A stretch of 64,000 nucleotides of DNA from NCBI GenBank assembly GCA_009792885.1, contig WMCF01000033.1, forward strand, positions 372,001 to 436,000. Direction: 5' to 3'. Both the position numbers and the translations under genes were made by a program. Below the pieces are notes generated by a model, which saw nothing but the letters and a program-made list of their open reading frames with translations, had not been told where the DNA came from and did no database searches. Positions 1-13,078 of this stretch are shown here, in pieces (position 1 is the stretch's first letter; each line of letters begins with the position of its first letter). The DNA is from Eremophila alpestris peregrina (lineage: Eukaryota > Chordata > Aves > Passeriformes > Alaudidae).

Positions 1-418
1 TGTGTGCATTTTTAGAGATACGTGGATTTTAGTTTACTTTTAGTTTATCTTCCACTGATTTGGTGAGTCTATGAAAAGTATTTTCCATGCATTGGAAGAA
101 ACTAATTTCCCAAAATTATTACTCCGGTTTTGACAATATTCAGCTGAGAAGCTGCATCATAGGCTGATAAAAGAGGAGGCTGTTAAGCAAAACATCATAT
201 AAAAAGAAAGCCAAATAGCTCATGGATATTATAAAGTAGCTCTAAATGTATTTTCTCAGCAACTCTTGCCTCACCAATTGGCAGGCTACATTTCTAAGAA
301 ATAAATTAAAACTTAATGGGCAAGCCTGTGCTGTTTTAGCAAGGAAAGCAAACAACTGGCTTTACCATTCTTTGAATTTTTTTTTCTTCTTTGGAAGCAG
401 AAAAGATGGTAAACTTAC
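1..418 (-). other. GAD2 intron after exon 9 (partial)
   Basis: This is AT-rich intron sequence. I looked for the next GAD2 exon on the minus strand and saw none. Confidence 0.7.
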
Positions 419-473
419 TTTTTGTTTGGCTTCAACAATTCTTCTTTCAAGGTCTGATGGGATCATTTTCCCT
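419..473 (-). CDS. GAD2: GAD2 coding exon 9
   Basis: This 55-nt exon encodes GKMIPSDLERRIVEAKQK, residues 309-326, after completing Arg308. The acceptor is GCTCCAG and the donor is CAAAAA|GTAAGT. It is the last GAD2 exon in the window. The next exon, expected to begin near GFVPFLV and leading to the PLP-lysine, is not found in positions 1-418. Confidence 0.95.
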
Positions 474-3400
474 CTGGAGCAAGAGAGAGTTGTATCAGTA
501 ACTTGATCTTGAAATCAACTTTTGCAGTTACTTTTTCACTTAACAGGAAACCCAAAGAAGGAGCAAAGTTACTTTTTTTGCCCAAGAGTTGTGCTGCATT
601 GAAGAGCACAGAAAGACTCTGTCCATTAGCCTGAGTTTCTACCCTAATTATTTAGTCAATGTATTTGCATCAATATGATGATGGTAACAGAGAAAGTATC
701 TCATGGCCACCCCATTAAAGACTGATGCTGCTCCTTGGAGCCTCTTGGTCCTGTCTGAAGTTACAGTCCTGGAAATAAGCTTCAGTCACCCAGGGAGAGG
801 CTCAACCCAGTGTCCCAAAAAGGTCCCTGGGTGCCAAATCCCATGTCCTCTCTCAGCAGGCACAGAAAATGTGGGCTGAGCTGCATGACCTTGAGCAGCC
901 CAACTCAGCTGTGCTGCCAGCAGCGGTCTCTGTGTTCCCTTCCCAGGGATGAACTCATTTTGGGGTGACTTTTCCATGGTTTAGTGAATTACATGTTTGC
1001 ATTTGCTGGCAGCAGGCTGTGAGAAGCTGCCAGTCCAGGCTCACTAAATGCACTGTCAGGCTCTTTGCACTGACTGTACTTGCAACACCTCCAGTATGAA
1101 CCATCTACTTCATATTCAGACTCAGTCATGTAAGGCTTGAAAGCTAATTTAGGAAATTCTGTGAATTAACTAGGTGCAAGATAAAACAGTGCTGGTACTG
1201 AATATTAAGGCTATGCTTTTCTTTGCTTTAGACACAAGCAAGTTTATAAAAGAAGAGGCAGTATGAATACCAGCAACACAAACATGACTGATTCCCATAT
1301 TACAGAAATAAAGTCTTCACTGGCTTTGAATGTTGTACATTTAGATTCATACAAAGTTCTAAAGATTTTTTCAGATTTCTTTCTTTCCCTAAGCCCTCAT
1401 TTCCTGCTGCTATAAAAAGGAGCCCTAATTAAAGCTCAAAATGAAGTTACATGGAAACTAATAAATCCATTAGTTTTAGTTTCATTTTGCATAAAAACCC
1501 TTGAACTGTTTTCATTACATTTGGATGCATGTCCTTTTTTAAAAATTCTTGATTTATTGTAGTAAGATGCTATTGGTTCTGTAAGTTTTCATCCTCACAT
1601 AGCTTACAACGACATGGTATTTATTTCAGTAGAAATAGGTTTCTACTGCTGAGGTTTTTTGCAAAATCTCTCCTGCATATTCAAAACACTAAAATACTGA
1701 AAGAATAACTAAAAATAAAAAGCTCTAAAAATCTAAAAATTAACCCTAATTTTTCTTGCAGAAATGCAAGGAAGGTCTAAAGAGTATTCATCTCCTTTTG
1801 AGCTCTCTCCAGACACATGTTCATGTTCAGGGAAAAGCAAAATCGTAGTCTTATCCTTAAAAAAAGTTCCTGGGATCACTAGAGGAATAAAGAAAATAAA
1901 ACCATGTCAAAGGAGAGCAATGAGTTCCTCCTCAAACATAATTTAGATTTTGATCTTGAATAGTTTCTGATTCAGTGAGCTTGTGCATAGAAACACACAC
2001 AGAACTGGGCAGATGCTTTCACTGCCCAAATTTTTTACCAAAGCAAGCGATTATCCAGCCTTGTGTCACATCAAGTAGATGCAGGAATTCATGTCCAGGA
2101 GAGTGCAACGCCCAAGCAATGTCAAGTTTTATCAGCTAAACAAGGCAAACTTGGCAGGTGTGGGTCAGAACGGGAAAGAGCCACCAGGAAGTATGTTTGG
2201 TCATATTGAAAACATCAAAGAGACATCAACGTGCTCCTTCACCCTTCCACAGGCCCACATCTTCACAGAGGGTCTTCTGATCCACACCAGCCCACATCCT
2301 GTGCAAACAATCTGCCCTGTCCCTGTGCTGTGTCCCCGTGGTGTCTGTGAGACACACAGGAATCCTGCTGTTCACTGCAGCCTGGGCAGGCCAACCACTG
2401 TGGTCTTCACAGAAAACCATCAGGTGAATTTGCATAAGAAGAAAAGGAAGACACTGATCCACATCCATCTCTAGTGAACAGAAACAACCAGGGATTTATT
2501 CTGGTATGTGTTGGTTGTTCTGATGTCATTAAATCTTTTTCAAGGTGTGTTCAGTCTTTTGCTAATAAAGAGATAATAGGACCATAAGTCAATACCCAGG
2601 CACTGTGATCAGCACTGTAAATCGCTTCTTGATGCTTTTTTTTTAATGTGGGAGCAGAGTATTTTGATAGCAGTAAAGCCTTCCATTTCTGTTAGAGAAC
2701 TAATTAATTCAATACCTTGCAACAGTGAGAGACTCAAATAGCATTTTCTATTGCAAAGACTCTCAATAGAATTAATAGGAATTGTTCTAATAATTTCAGA
2801 ACATGTTGATTTTGTTAATGTACCTTTTCCTCAAAATGGGTTTTCACAGAGAATTGAAACCTTTTAGTTAGGTGAGTTAAGCAAGAAGTTATCTACCACC
2901 CTTTTTCAGAGCCTGTGTGAGTTGCAGATTAGTTGCCTCCTGTGCTGTTGATTTCCAAGGACCACCATCCTCCTTAGCCTATGCTTCCCACAATGCTGCC
3001 AACATCCTTCCCTTCACATCCTATCAAAAACATGTCCCAATCCAGGGCACTAAGGGAAATGCAATCCAGCTGAGAAAGATGGTGGGGGCAAAAGAAATAG
3101 AATTATCTTAGAAAATGCTCCTAAATATTTTATTCCTATAGAAGGCCCACTTCAGCTTATTTTAAAGGATAAAAACTGAGAGTCTGACTTGACCAAAACA
3201 AGCTTCCTCCAGGTTTCTTAACACAAAATGTAAAGAATTATATTAGTTTGATATCATGTTTCACAACAGAATGAAAGAAAAAAAATCAGAAATCTCTGAG
3301 GAAAAGAGCTTTTAAGACTTTTTATAAACTCCAAAAATGGACCCATAAAAAAGCTACTAACAGAGCTATTTCCTCAAGTGGGATAAATTAGTGTAAAGCT

Positions 3401-3529
3401 GCTGAGATGACAGGGCTGTGACAAATTATACCAACTGCTGACCACATCCTACACACTCTCTCTGAGATGAGCACCTGATGATCCTCTGTTATGCATCACA
3501 AAAAAGCTGCATTTGACATCTTTACTTAC
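474..3529 (-). other. GAD2 intron between exons 8 and 9
   Basis: This is unique-looking intron DNA of about 3.1 kb. Open frames at 2079-2474 show no family resemblance and no splice-consistent coding pattern. I see no recognisable repeat. Confidence 0.7.
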
Positions 3530-3609
3530 CTCTCATCACATCTAATCAAAATCACACTATCTGTACCAATACCCAAGGCTGCAGCTCCTTTCTTCACAGA
3601 AAAGTGACT
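3530..3609 (-). CDS. GAD2: GAD2 coding exon 8
   Basis: This 80-nt exon encodes residues 282-307: SHFSVKKGAAALGIGTDSVI followed by LIRCDE, plus two bases of an Arg codon. It has no long open frame around it and was found by similarity to GAD65. It belongs to the catalytic domain. The acceptor is TTTTTTCAG and the donor is GAG AG|GTAAGT. It follows an intron of about 11.3 kb. Confidence 0.95.
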
Positions 3610-4837
3610 CTGAAAAAATACATTCATTATTATTTACTGGTTTTATAATTTATTATCTAATTTAACATAAAACACTACCCTCTCCCAAACCCTTCAGCAA
3701 GAAGTCTCACGAGGCAGTAATTACATTCAGAGTCCTTTTGGAAACTGATCACTGTAATGTGAGGCTTCAAAGCAGGTCACTACTATCAAGTGGAGCAGCA
3801 GCAATCGCTCTGATCTGGGTTTACTCCTGGAATATTCCATTCACAATTGTGCTCCTTGCTGGACCTTGATGCATACCTGCAGTTTCTCTTGCTTGTACAG
3901 ATTCAGCTATGAGCTTGATTTACTGAAACAAAATAGTCTTCCCCAGAGAATTAATTTAGTTTGTGATGTCCAGAGTCACATGCTATGATGTATCTTCTGC
4001 CCAAATAATATACTGAGAGAAATGACTATAGGAAGCCTAATTGTGATCTCATGCCAGTGAAAGCCAGTAGTGACTCCTACTAATAAACAGAGCTAAGTTT
4101 AAAATCAGAGTAGGGCTATTATTATTATAGCAAGATTATTAGTTAATCTGTATGTACAAAATAAAATGTGGAAGTTACATACAGGAGTGCATGTCGGCCT
4201 AAATTTCTCTCGCTCACAAGACTCAACTCCCAAGCCAGTGTTGGTGTAAAATTCTAAATGAAACCCCAGTGATTATGATAATGCAACAGTTTTATATCAA
4301 ATTATAGCCCAAGAATATGATTTTGTATTGACTCTAACCCAGCTGTTAACAATATTGTCCCAAGTAATTTTAACTACAGTTTATGAAACATTAAAAAAAA
4401 AATTCTTTAGATACTACAGTACCTTTAGTTTAGGATGTAACGCTATAAAAAAGATCCAGAAGATAAAAACCTAGCAAGGCTTTTTAAATGTCCAGAATGT
4501 TAAAGAAGAAAAGGAAGACCTAGTTTGCAGATCACAAAGGAAAGAAGTAATCACTACTGCTTTGCCAAGGGAGCATTTGCAAGCAGCAGAGAGATGTAGG
4601 GAGAGACTGGCACAATGGTTACATGTGTGGACTTCACTTAAAGGCCATGGGGGCACAGATTCACTGCATGCTAAATGGCTCTATTCATAATGAACACTTT
4701 GACAATTATAGTAATTCTAAACCATCCTAATGGAAGAGGAAGAAGAGTAGAAGAACTGCAACATGTACATCCAACTTAAGAAGTAAAAACCCTCTGTGTT
4801 TTAAAAATTGCTCAGGGAATAGTTTTGACTCTTGACT

Positions 4838-4867
4838 GCTATGGTTAAGATTGCTATGGTTAAGAAT
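4838..4867. repeat. Short tandem duplication (15-16 bp unit, two copies)
   Basis: The unit TGCTATGGTTAAGA occurs twice in direct succession in a GAD2 intron. It is too short to call a mobile element. Confidence 0.7.
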
Positions 4868-7800
4868 TTCCAGTACCAACTCCTTTTTTTATATGCTTGT
4901 ATTCTCATCATTTTGGCTGAAATTCTTTAACATTTTCATGATGTCTGCTGATTTTTTCAATATCCAGAGATTTTGAAGAAGTTCAGATTGCTCTTAAGTC
5001 ATGTTTCACTATGATATACTGACAATTTGAAAATATTTCCTCAATTTAAAAGTGTTTCCTCAGGTAAATATTTTTAATACTGCATTTATTTCTTAAATGC
5101 ACTTGGTTGGTACAGCTTTTCCCCGTGGGATATGGCTGCAGGGTACAAACGATGTGTATTGAGCAGCCACTGAACATATTGCCTAGATGTAAAATCAGTT
5201 TTTGAGTCCTAGTAGAGCAAACCACCCCAGTCCCTGAACTAAGCACTCTCTGAAATGTACACATCCACACATTGGACTGACTCTCTCATAAACTGATGAT
5301 AAATGATACTCATCACTTAGATGAGCCACAGGGGATTTAAGTGTTCTGCTGTCCTGGACTCAGCTCCTTGCAGGTGGCCTAACCAAGCTGACACCATCAA
5401 GCAGGCTTCCTCTGCATTCTGTGGGGAACAGGCACCTCCAGGCAAAGATTCATCCAGTGTAGGGGTGGCTGGTTTGGAGTGGGTGCTGAATGACATCAGG
5501 TGAAGGAGTTCCTACCCCTTCTCCCTGAAAAAAGTCCTGTGATATCTGCTGTGAGAATGGGAAGTGTACAGCATCTGCAGCCACCAGCACTCCAGACACT
5601 GCAGATGTTTAACACCCAGACATCATCCACCCTATTAAAGCCACTTGTCACTCACATGTTCATCGTGGAGTTTGCTCTGTTGTTTTTCTAGCTGGGAGTC
5701 ACAAGGTGTTAGGAGACATTTATACACTGAACATCACAGCTCAGCCATCACACTGACATTTTTAATGGCATGTTATTTACTTCACAAAATGGAATTTTTG
5801 AACAAATGCATTTCCATGAGTTTCATCAGCTTCACTAAATGCAGTGGGCTTTTCCCCAGCACAAATGCACTGTGGATGAAGGCTTGGATTGTGACCAATC
5901 CACAAACCTCTAAACACCAAAGATACAAAAGTCTGTTCCCAGTGCTGTGGGCCTCCCTGAGCCCTATGGGGCAGCAGTGCAACTTTGGGAGAGTGGGGAG
6001 AAGAGGCCAGGAAATGGTTATTGGCAGGAGGAGGCTTACAAAAAAATCCTAAGTCTAGGAAAGTATCTTGGAACTTTGAAAAAATTTAAAACAGAGCAAA
6101 ACTACTGCCAGCATAATGACAGTTCACTGATATGCTATATGAAGACAGAATTAAATTCATACACATTAAAAATTTAATGGCTTTTTTCATGTATTACACA
6201 AACTGATGTGCAAATACTGGGTGGTGTAAATATATAAATGCAGGTAGAGATTTAGGAGTGAAGTCACAGATATATTTCACTGGGGTTTGAGTCCATGACT
6301 TTACATTAATTAATTTTGCTCCTTAGTCCACACTAGTTAAAAAAGATTTATTGTTGCAATTTGTTTTTCTACTAGAAAACAGAACCATTCGAAGTACCTT
6401 AAAAAGTAAAAGCCAGATTTAAATGGTTTACCATGAGGAAGGAAATTAAGCCCATGTGCTCAAAGGCATCTACTGGAATATGGCCAAGCTCAGCTGCCTT
6501 GCTAAGAAGTCTCATGGCACTGCTAAAAGAGCACTGGAAAAAAAAAATGAATGTAGTGCTGATAGTTCAGTTGCCTGAAGGCTTTTTACAGACAGAAGGG
6601 AATTCAGTGGTCAGGAACCAAAACTAGTTTATGGATAAATTGGGAAGAAATACAGAAGTCTGTGCACAGAAGACAAATGCAATTACAATTTCTAAACAAA
6701 CTCTGAATATGAAATGGCTCATTCTGTGTACACAGTCACAGATATGACTGCTGTCATGTTTTCATGTTTTAGGGCAACACCACAGGAATTACTCCAAGTG
6801 CTTGAGAGGCTCTGAAGGATCAAGGATGAAAGCTAAATAGAAAAAATATAGTTGAAGGACGAAAGAAAATTTTCACAATGATAAATATTAAACTTTGGTT
6901 TAATATTCCTGTGATGGTGCTGAAAGTTTGGTTGCCTGTGTAATATAATAGTAAACACAGAAAACCATAAAGGTCAAAGAGATGAAAAGGTTTGCTGAAA
7001 TAAACCTGATCAGACAGAACTACTCACAGATGATTTAACTGGGTTTAAAAGGAAGGACATTAAATGTGACCCCTTTGCAAATACCAGGGCTACAGACTTC
7101 TCAGACACACCAAGAAGGGAGCTTGAACACCATCCTTCTCTACACAGCTGTGTAAGAGTTACACAGATCTGAAGCCTTATGGTGGGAGGACCAGGGAACA
7201 AGGGGAGGACAGGTGCAGGATGCCTGACGCCAGTCCTGAAGGAAAAGCCAGACTTGGAGATGCTGGAAGGTCTGGAGTTTCACCACTGTCCTGGGCTTGC
7301 AGACAGACAGAGAACAACACACAGCTGGGAATGGGCTGTTACTTTTGCTTCCTGGCTTCCTCCTTTCCTCTCCTCATGCACTGCAAAGGGTGCGTGGAAG
7401 ACTGCAAATACATCCCCAACAGAGAGGAACCTAATTTCTTTATGGAAAGAAATGTGGTAAAATTCAGGGGTGAAGGAGAAGGTATAGATATTAGTGACTA
7501 AGACCACATTGATGGTCAAAAGAAAAAAACTGGTGATTCTGAGCCAGGGGAATGTTCCCTTTATCTAAAATTTCAAATGTTGTTAGGAATAGGTTTGTTC
7601 CCCAGATAGCCATTTTTACATGGTTAGCTTTGTAAGGTAGAGACAGTGTAAATGTATTACACGTGCAATAATGAATAGGCCCTCTGAAAAATTTAGAGAA
7701 TTAAAATAATTAAAAATGCTATGATGCTGAAAAGTACAGCATTTTTATCTAAAGTGCTTCAATATACAGATGATTCTATTTTTATAGCTTGCTAAATTAC

Positions 7801-10800
7801 TTGCTTATCATCTGGCATGGTTGAAGCTGTCACGAAGAACCATCCTAATGCCATGAGCCCCACAGGGCATGGCTGTTTTTTCAGATTGCTGATTCTCCTT
7901 CCTTACATAAATCCAGAGTGGCATGAGCTTTCTGGAGGTGGCTTATCAGTAAGCAGTTCCCAAATGCTGAGCAAGCTAAGACATTCTGCAGCTGATGGTC
8001 AGCCCCTAGGTCAGTCACTGGCAGCCTGGTGCCCAGGAGATCTGGACCCCCAGCCTCACCCCCTCATCTATTCACCAGCAGAGAAGGTGAACACACTTCC
8101 CTCTCCACTTCTCCTGGGCTTTTAAGCATTGTGCAATTCCTGGATATGTAGGCTGGGCTATGTCTCTCTTAATAATCTAAAAATGTATGGCTACTCCAGG
8201 CTTGTTGTTTGGGCTTCCACAAAAGCGGGGGAAAAAAGGTACCTCCAGAAGGCACCAATCTCTAAGGCTTTGGCATCTGTTTTGGGCTTAAAGATGAGTT
8301 GTCTTCTGCAGATCTTGCTCTTTTTTATTGGCCATAAACAGTGTATAGACTAACTCAGATTAAATGTTTACACTTCAGGTGATTAATGTTAAGCAACATG
8401 AATCCCATCTTTATCATCCAATTTCAAGCTACAGCTTCTCCTTCAATTACCTACAAAAAGAGCATACTGTATCCTATCCAAATTTTAAATACACTGTAAT
8501 GAGAGATATATTTGCTATGCTTTAATTTACCTATTGCTATTCAGTTTTTAAAGTTACTTTTTAGTATCAGGGAAGAAATGAGGATATTAATGTTTCTGAA
8601 CATACTGGTATGAACAGCTTTGTCATTTTTTGCTGCTTTTCTAATCAGAAAGCCTCATTTGTTTTTTTCTAGTGCAGATAGTTTTGCAATATTGTATGTG
8701 ATAAGAAATGTTGCTCTGAGTTCAGGAGAATACTGTGGCAGTGTAAAACCCACAAGGTATTGACCAGATGAAGGATTAGACTCAAATGATTTTCTCCTTT
8801 AGGATAGACTGCACTAGAGCACTACTTCTCTAGAAAATGCTTTTACTTTGATTTGAATGGTGTTACCTGAATTAAGTTGTTCCTCAAATAAGATCAAAGT
8901 GTCACTGTTTCCCCTTGGCTTCAAATACTATAAAGAGTAATTTTCTAGTTATTATGCAGAAAGTAATGCAAAGAAAAAATGTGAGAGTCCATCAGTTTAA
9001 GTTTCCTTAGGTGGAAACAAATCTAATTCCTACTTTGTATGCCCAGAGTGTAATTTATAGCTTTGTAACCTACGCTACCAAATAGAAAACAGGACTTCCA
9101 GGCTCCTTAAATCTTCCTCTGGAAGCAGCACCTCACACAACACCCCTTGGACTGCTTCTGGCAGGTGGCAGCTCTGCAAAGTGTCTCCTAAGTTGCAGGG
9201 ACAGAGGGCAACACTACGTATCATGGAAGTGGTGGACTATAGATCAGATTTTCATTCATTCTATGCAGAAACCAACCCCAAATTTTCCATATCCTGTGTG
9301 AAATGATCTACCAAGCTACAGACACAGAAGTCACTTTTAAATTTTCTTCTTCATCAGCACCAAGAAGCTTCATAGTAGGTGACAGAAAGTGTTCAGATAA
9401 AAACTTTCCAAAGCCTCTCTTCTCCCACAGACACTGGAATTGTTTGGCACATTCCCTGCAACTGATGGGGCTCATCCCCAAAAGGAAAGCAGCATGCTTG
9501 AAGCTGAGGATGTGATTTATTGCTAACTGCCTCCTCTGATGTAGCTGCTGTGTGGATGCCCAGAGCACCATTGCTGGGAGGGTGCTCCCCTACCACCCCA
9601 GACCAGCCACCTCTGCCAGTGCTCACCTAGAGGTGAGGCCCCTCCAAGTGTGTCCAGCTGCCTACAGAGCTGATACCTGGAGAGCCAACAGCCTTCAGTC
9701 AGTACCTGCCAGAGCTGCACTCCTGTGAAGTCTTCAGCAGCAGCTATTTCACACAAGAGCAGTACAGATGGAGAGATGCCAGAGGCAAGGAGAGCCTCTC
9801 CTGTGTTCTCTGTGATCTCTAACTGGGTGAAGAGGTCCCTTATTGCCAGAGCAGACTCAATCACCTGCCAGTTCTTAACTCTGCATTTTGTTTTCTAAAT
9901 CTGTGATAAGGAATAGTGTTGCTATTCCCTCAATGAGCACCTGACAAGATGTTCCTTCTTAGGGGGCTTCTAAATGAGTGGAAATGTAAGAAAGCTGTTG
10001 TGAGCTACGTGAGAAGCCTTGCTGGGTTAGAGAACAGAGAAGATGAAAAAAATTTCTGTCTTTCCAATTATGACCAGCCTTTGTTTCACCCTCTGAACTG
10101 TGGATTAAGCCCACACAGTCCCTAATTAATCAAGTCCACAGAAATTCTGCAAGCCTCTTTAAGCTGTTTTCCTGCTATCAATGAAAAGGGCCAAAGGCTG
10201 TTTTGTGACTTGAACCCACCTAGTTCTCTACAGCTAAACTTCCCCTTTGCACATTTTTCCTCTTCAGGGCAGCATGACTCTGCCCATTTGCCTGCTGGGT
10301 GTAATCCCTGCTCCATACTATTTCCAGCTACTATTGGACACTTTTAAGACAGTGGTGGTTGGGCAGGTCAAAATCACAACAGGGAATGGGTTAAAATTTA
10401 ACAGGTCTTGCCTCATAGACAAATGGAACAATTAAAATATTCTGAGAAGGCAGCTATCCCTTTCAGCAGCTTTCTCCATGCTGAAAAAGGGATGGACCCC
10501 TGTGAACAGCTACAGCAGACTAAAGCTGATATGCTGGAACACAGGAGGAGGCCTTCACTTTAGATTTTTCATTGTGTTTGAAATGATAGACTGAAATAGG
10601 TTTTTACAACTGGCATTCATCACTTTTTCCCCTCCGAGTCAAGGTCTCTTGCATCATGTGCAGCCCAGAACAGCTGCCCTGAAGGACATCACTGCTCCTG
10701 CACCAGTGCAAATGAAAGAAGACTGATGATGTCCTGATGAATACAGAGGACTGAATTAAATCCTGAGTGCAAGTGCATCTCAGTGAAATTAAACCTGAGG

Positions 10801-11524
10801 AAAATTGACCCAAGTAGTTGCTGGGTACTTCACCATCACTGGTGAAACAGAAACAAACAGAAGCAGAGTGTGCTAAGTTGTAGCTTGGGGAAGATTTCCT
10901 GGCTGGGAATGTGCATAGTTGGAATAATCACATAACCTACTTTAGGCACCAAATGTAGGTTTTGTGTATGAGGAGGCTCTCTATGGTCAGTGCACAGAAG
11001 TAGGTGAAGCCCTCCCAAAGGTGATTTAGAACATTTAAATTAAGGAATATTTAGGTTCCTAATTTGGATGCTCTGAGTTTCTCTCCCGAGGTGCTCTCTT
11101 CACTGGTTGTGCAGAGAGTGAGGTTCCTAATTTTGGAACATGATGCACTCCTAAATTAGGGAGGTCATTACTTAAAAGCTGTGACTTACTCCTCTTTCCC
11201 TTCTCCCCCACTGGCAGCTGAACCTATCATGGCATCAGACTGAGACAGATTCTGATTACAGTAGTAGTGGTGGCAACTGTGACACAGCTTCATTCATTTA
11301 TAATACAGGAAGCTCTAGACTGTAGGTAGTAATGAAATTAGAGTCTCATCTGGGATGCTGAAATTCTCCACTGAGAATTGCTAATACTGAACTCTTTGCA
11401 TATGACTAAGAATTTCAAAACCAAAATCTCTGAGTTTCTAAATGCATAGTTACTTTAAGCTTTGTTTACTATCACACCATGCATGCAGAGCATGGGGAAA
11501 TGATACTACGGATCTACTGTTCCA

Positions 11525-13078
11525 GTTAGATCCCTACAAATCTATGGGGCCTGATCCCTACAAATGTCTTGGGCCCGAATTCTCAAAGAGCTGGCTGAAG
11601 TAATCACAAAGCCTCTCCCTGATTTTTGAGTGGTCTTGGGAATCTGGAGAGGTCCCAGATGACTGGAAGCTGAGGAACATCTTCCCAATTTCCAAGAAGG
11701 GCAAGAAGGAGGATCCCAGAAACTACAGGCCCGTTCGTTTCATTTCAGTAGTGGGGGAATTCACAGGAAAGATTATTCTGGGAAGGACTGAAACACAACA
11801 CCTGGAGGACAACACAGTCATTGGTCAGAGCCAGCACGGCTTCATGAGGGAAAGTCCTGCCTGTCAAACCTGATTCCCTTCTACAACAGGGTAACCCACC
11901 CAGCTGATCCAGGAAAGGCAGTAGATGTAACCATTCTGGACTTCAGCGAAGCTTTTGATACTGTCTCTCACAGTGTCCTTCTGCACAAAGCATCCAGCTC
12001 ACATCTGGACAACCCTGTTACACCCTGGGTGAGCAACTGGATCATGGATTGGGCACAAAGGGTTACAGTGAATGGGGTGACATCAGGCTGGTGACCTGCC
12101 ATTACTGGCGTTCCTAGAGGACTCTGTCCTCACCCCTGTGCTCTTTAATACCTTCATTAATGAGCTGGACACAGGACTTGAAGGGATACTAGGTAAGTTT
12201 GCTTATGACACTAAACTGGTGGGAGCTATTGACTCCCTGAAGGGCAGAGAGGGTCTGCAGAGAGAACTCAATAAATTAAGAGGACTGGACAATCACCAAC
12301 CACATGAAGTTCAACAAGGGCAAGTGCCAGATTCTGCACCTGGGATGGAGCAGCCCTGGTTGTGTGTAGAGAGAGACTGGGCAAGGAGAGACTGGAGAGC
12401 AGCACCATGTAAAGAGACCTGGTCCATGGCAAGTTGAACATGAGCCAGCAGTGCCCTGGCAGCCAGGAGGGCCAACCCTGTCCTGGCATCAGGCACAGCC
12501 AGGCAAGGGAGGGGATTGTCCTGCTCTGCTCTGCTCTGCACTGGGGTGGCCTCCCCTTGGATATTATGTGCAGTTTTGGGTGCCACAATATCAAAAAGAC
12601 ATTGAGCTGTTAGAGGGTGTCCACGGACAGCCCCTAAGGAAAGTGAAGGGTCTGGAGGGGAGCCATATGAGGAGTGGCTGTGGTCACTTGGTCTGTTCAG
12701 CCTTGAGAAGAGGAGACTGAGGGGAGACCTCACTGTGACCTTCAACATCCTCACAATGGAAGGCAGAGGGGCAGGTCTCTTCACCAATCTCTTCACTCTC
12801 ATGATCAGTGACAGGCCACTAGGGAAGGCACAAAACTGAGTCAAGGGAGGCTTAGGTTTAATATCTGGAAAAGGTTCTTCACCCAGAAAGTGGTGAGCAC
12901 TGTAACAGGCTCTCCAGTGAGGTGGGTCATCAGCACCAAGCCTGACAGAGTTCAAGAAGCTTTTGTACTATGTTCTCGGGCACATAGTGTGACTCTTGGG
13001 GGGTCCTGCACAGGGCCAGGAACTGCAGTTGGTGATCCTGATGGATCCCTACCAACTCAGGGAGTTATAAGATTATAC
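11525..13078 (+). mobile_element. CR1 LINE fragment, decayed reverse transcriptase and 3' part
   Basis: This is a degenerate CR1 non-LTR retrotransposon in sense orientation, inside a GAD2 intron and opposite to the gene. Reading frames interrupted by frameshifts give reverse-transcriptase pieces: a palm segment DFSEAFDTVSHSVLLHK at about 11939-11989, and FINELDTGLEGILGKFAYDT around 12153-12212. The catalytic FADD box reads FAYD, so one catalytic aspartate is lost. The 3' part resembles the CR1 tail. It was assigned to CR1 by resemblance from memory, not by a database search. Confidence 0.85.

Noticed and set aside
12311..12955. 214-codon minus-strand open frame
   Set aside because: It lies antisense within the CR1 element and is not a host gene.
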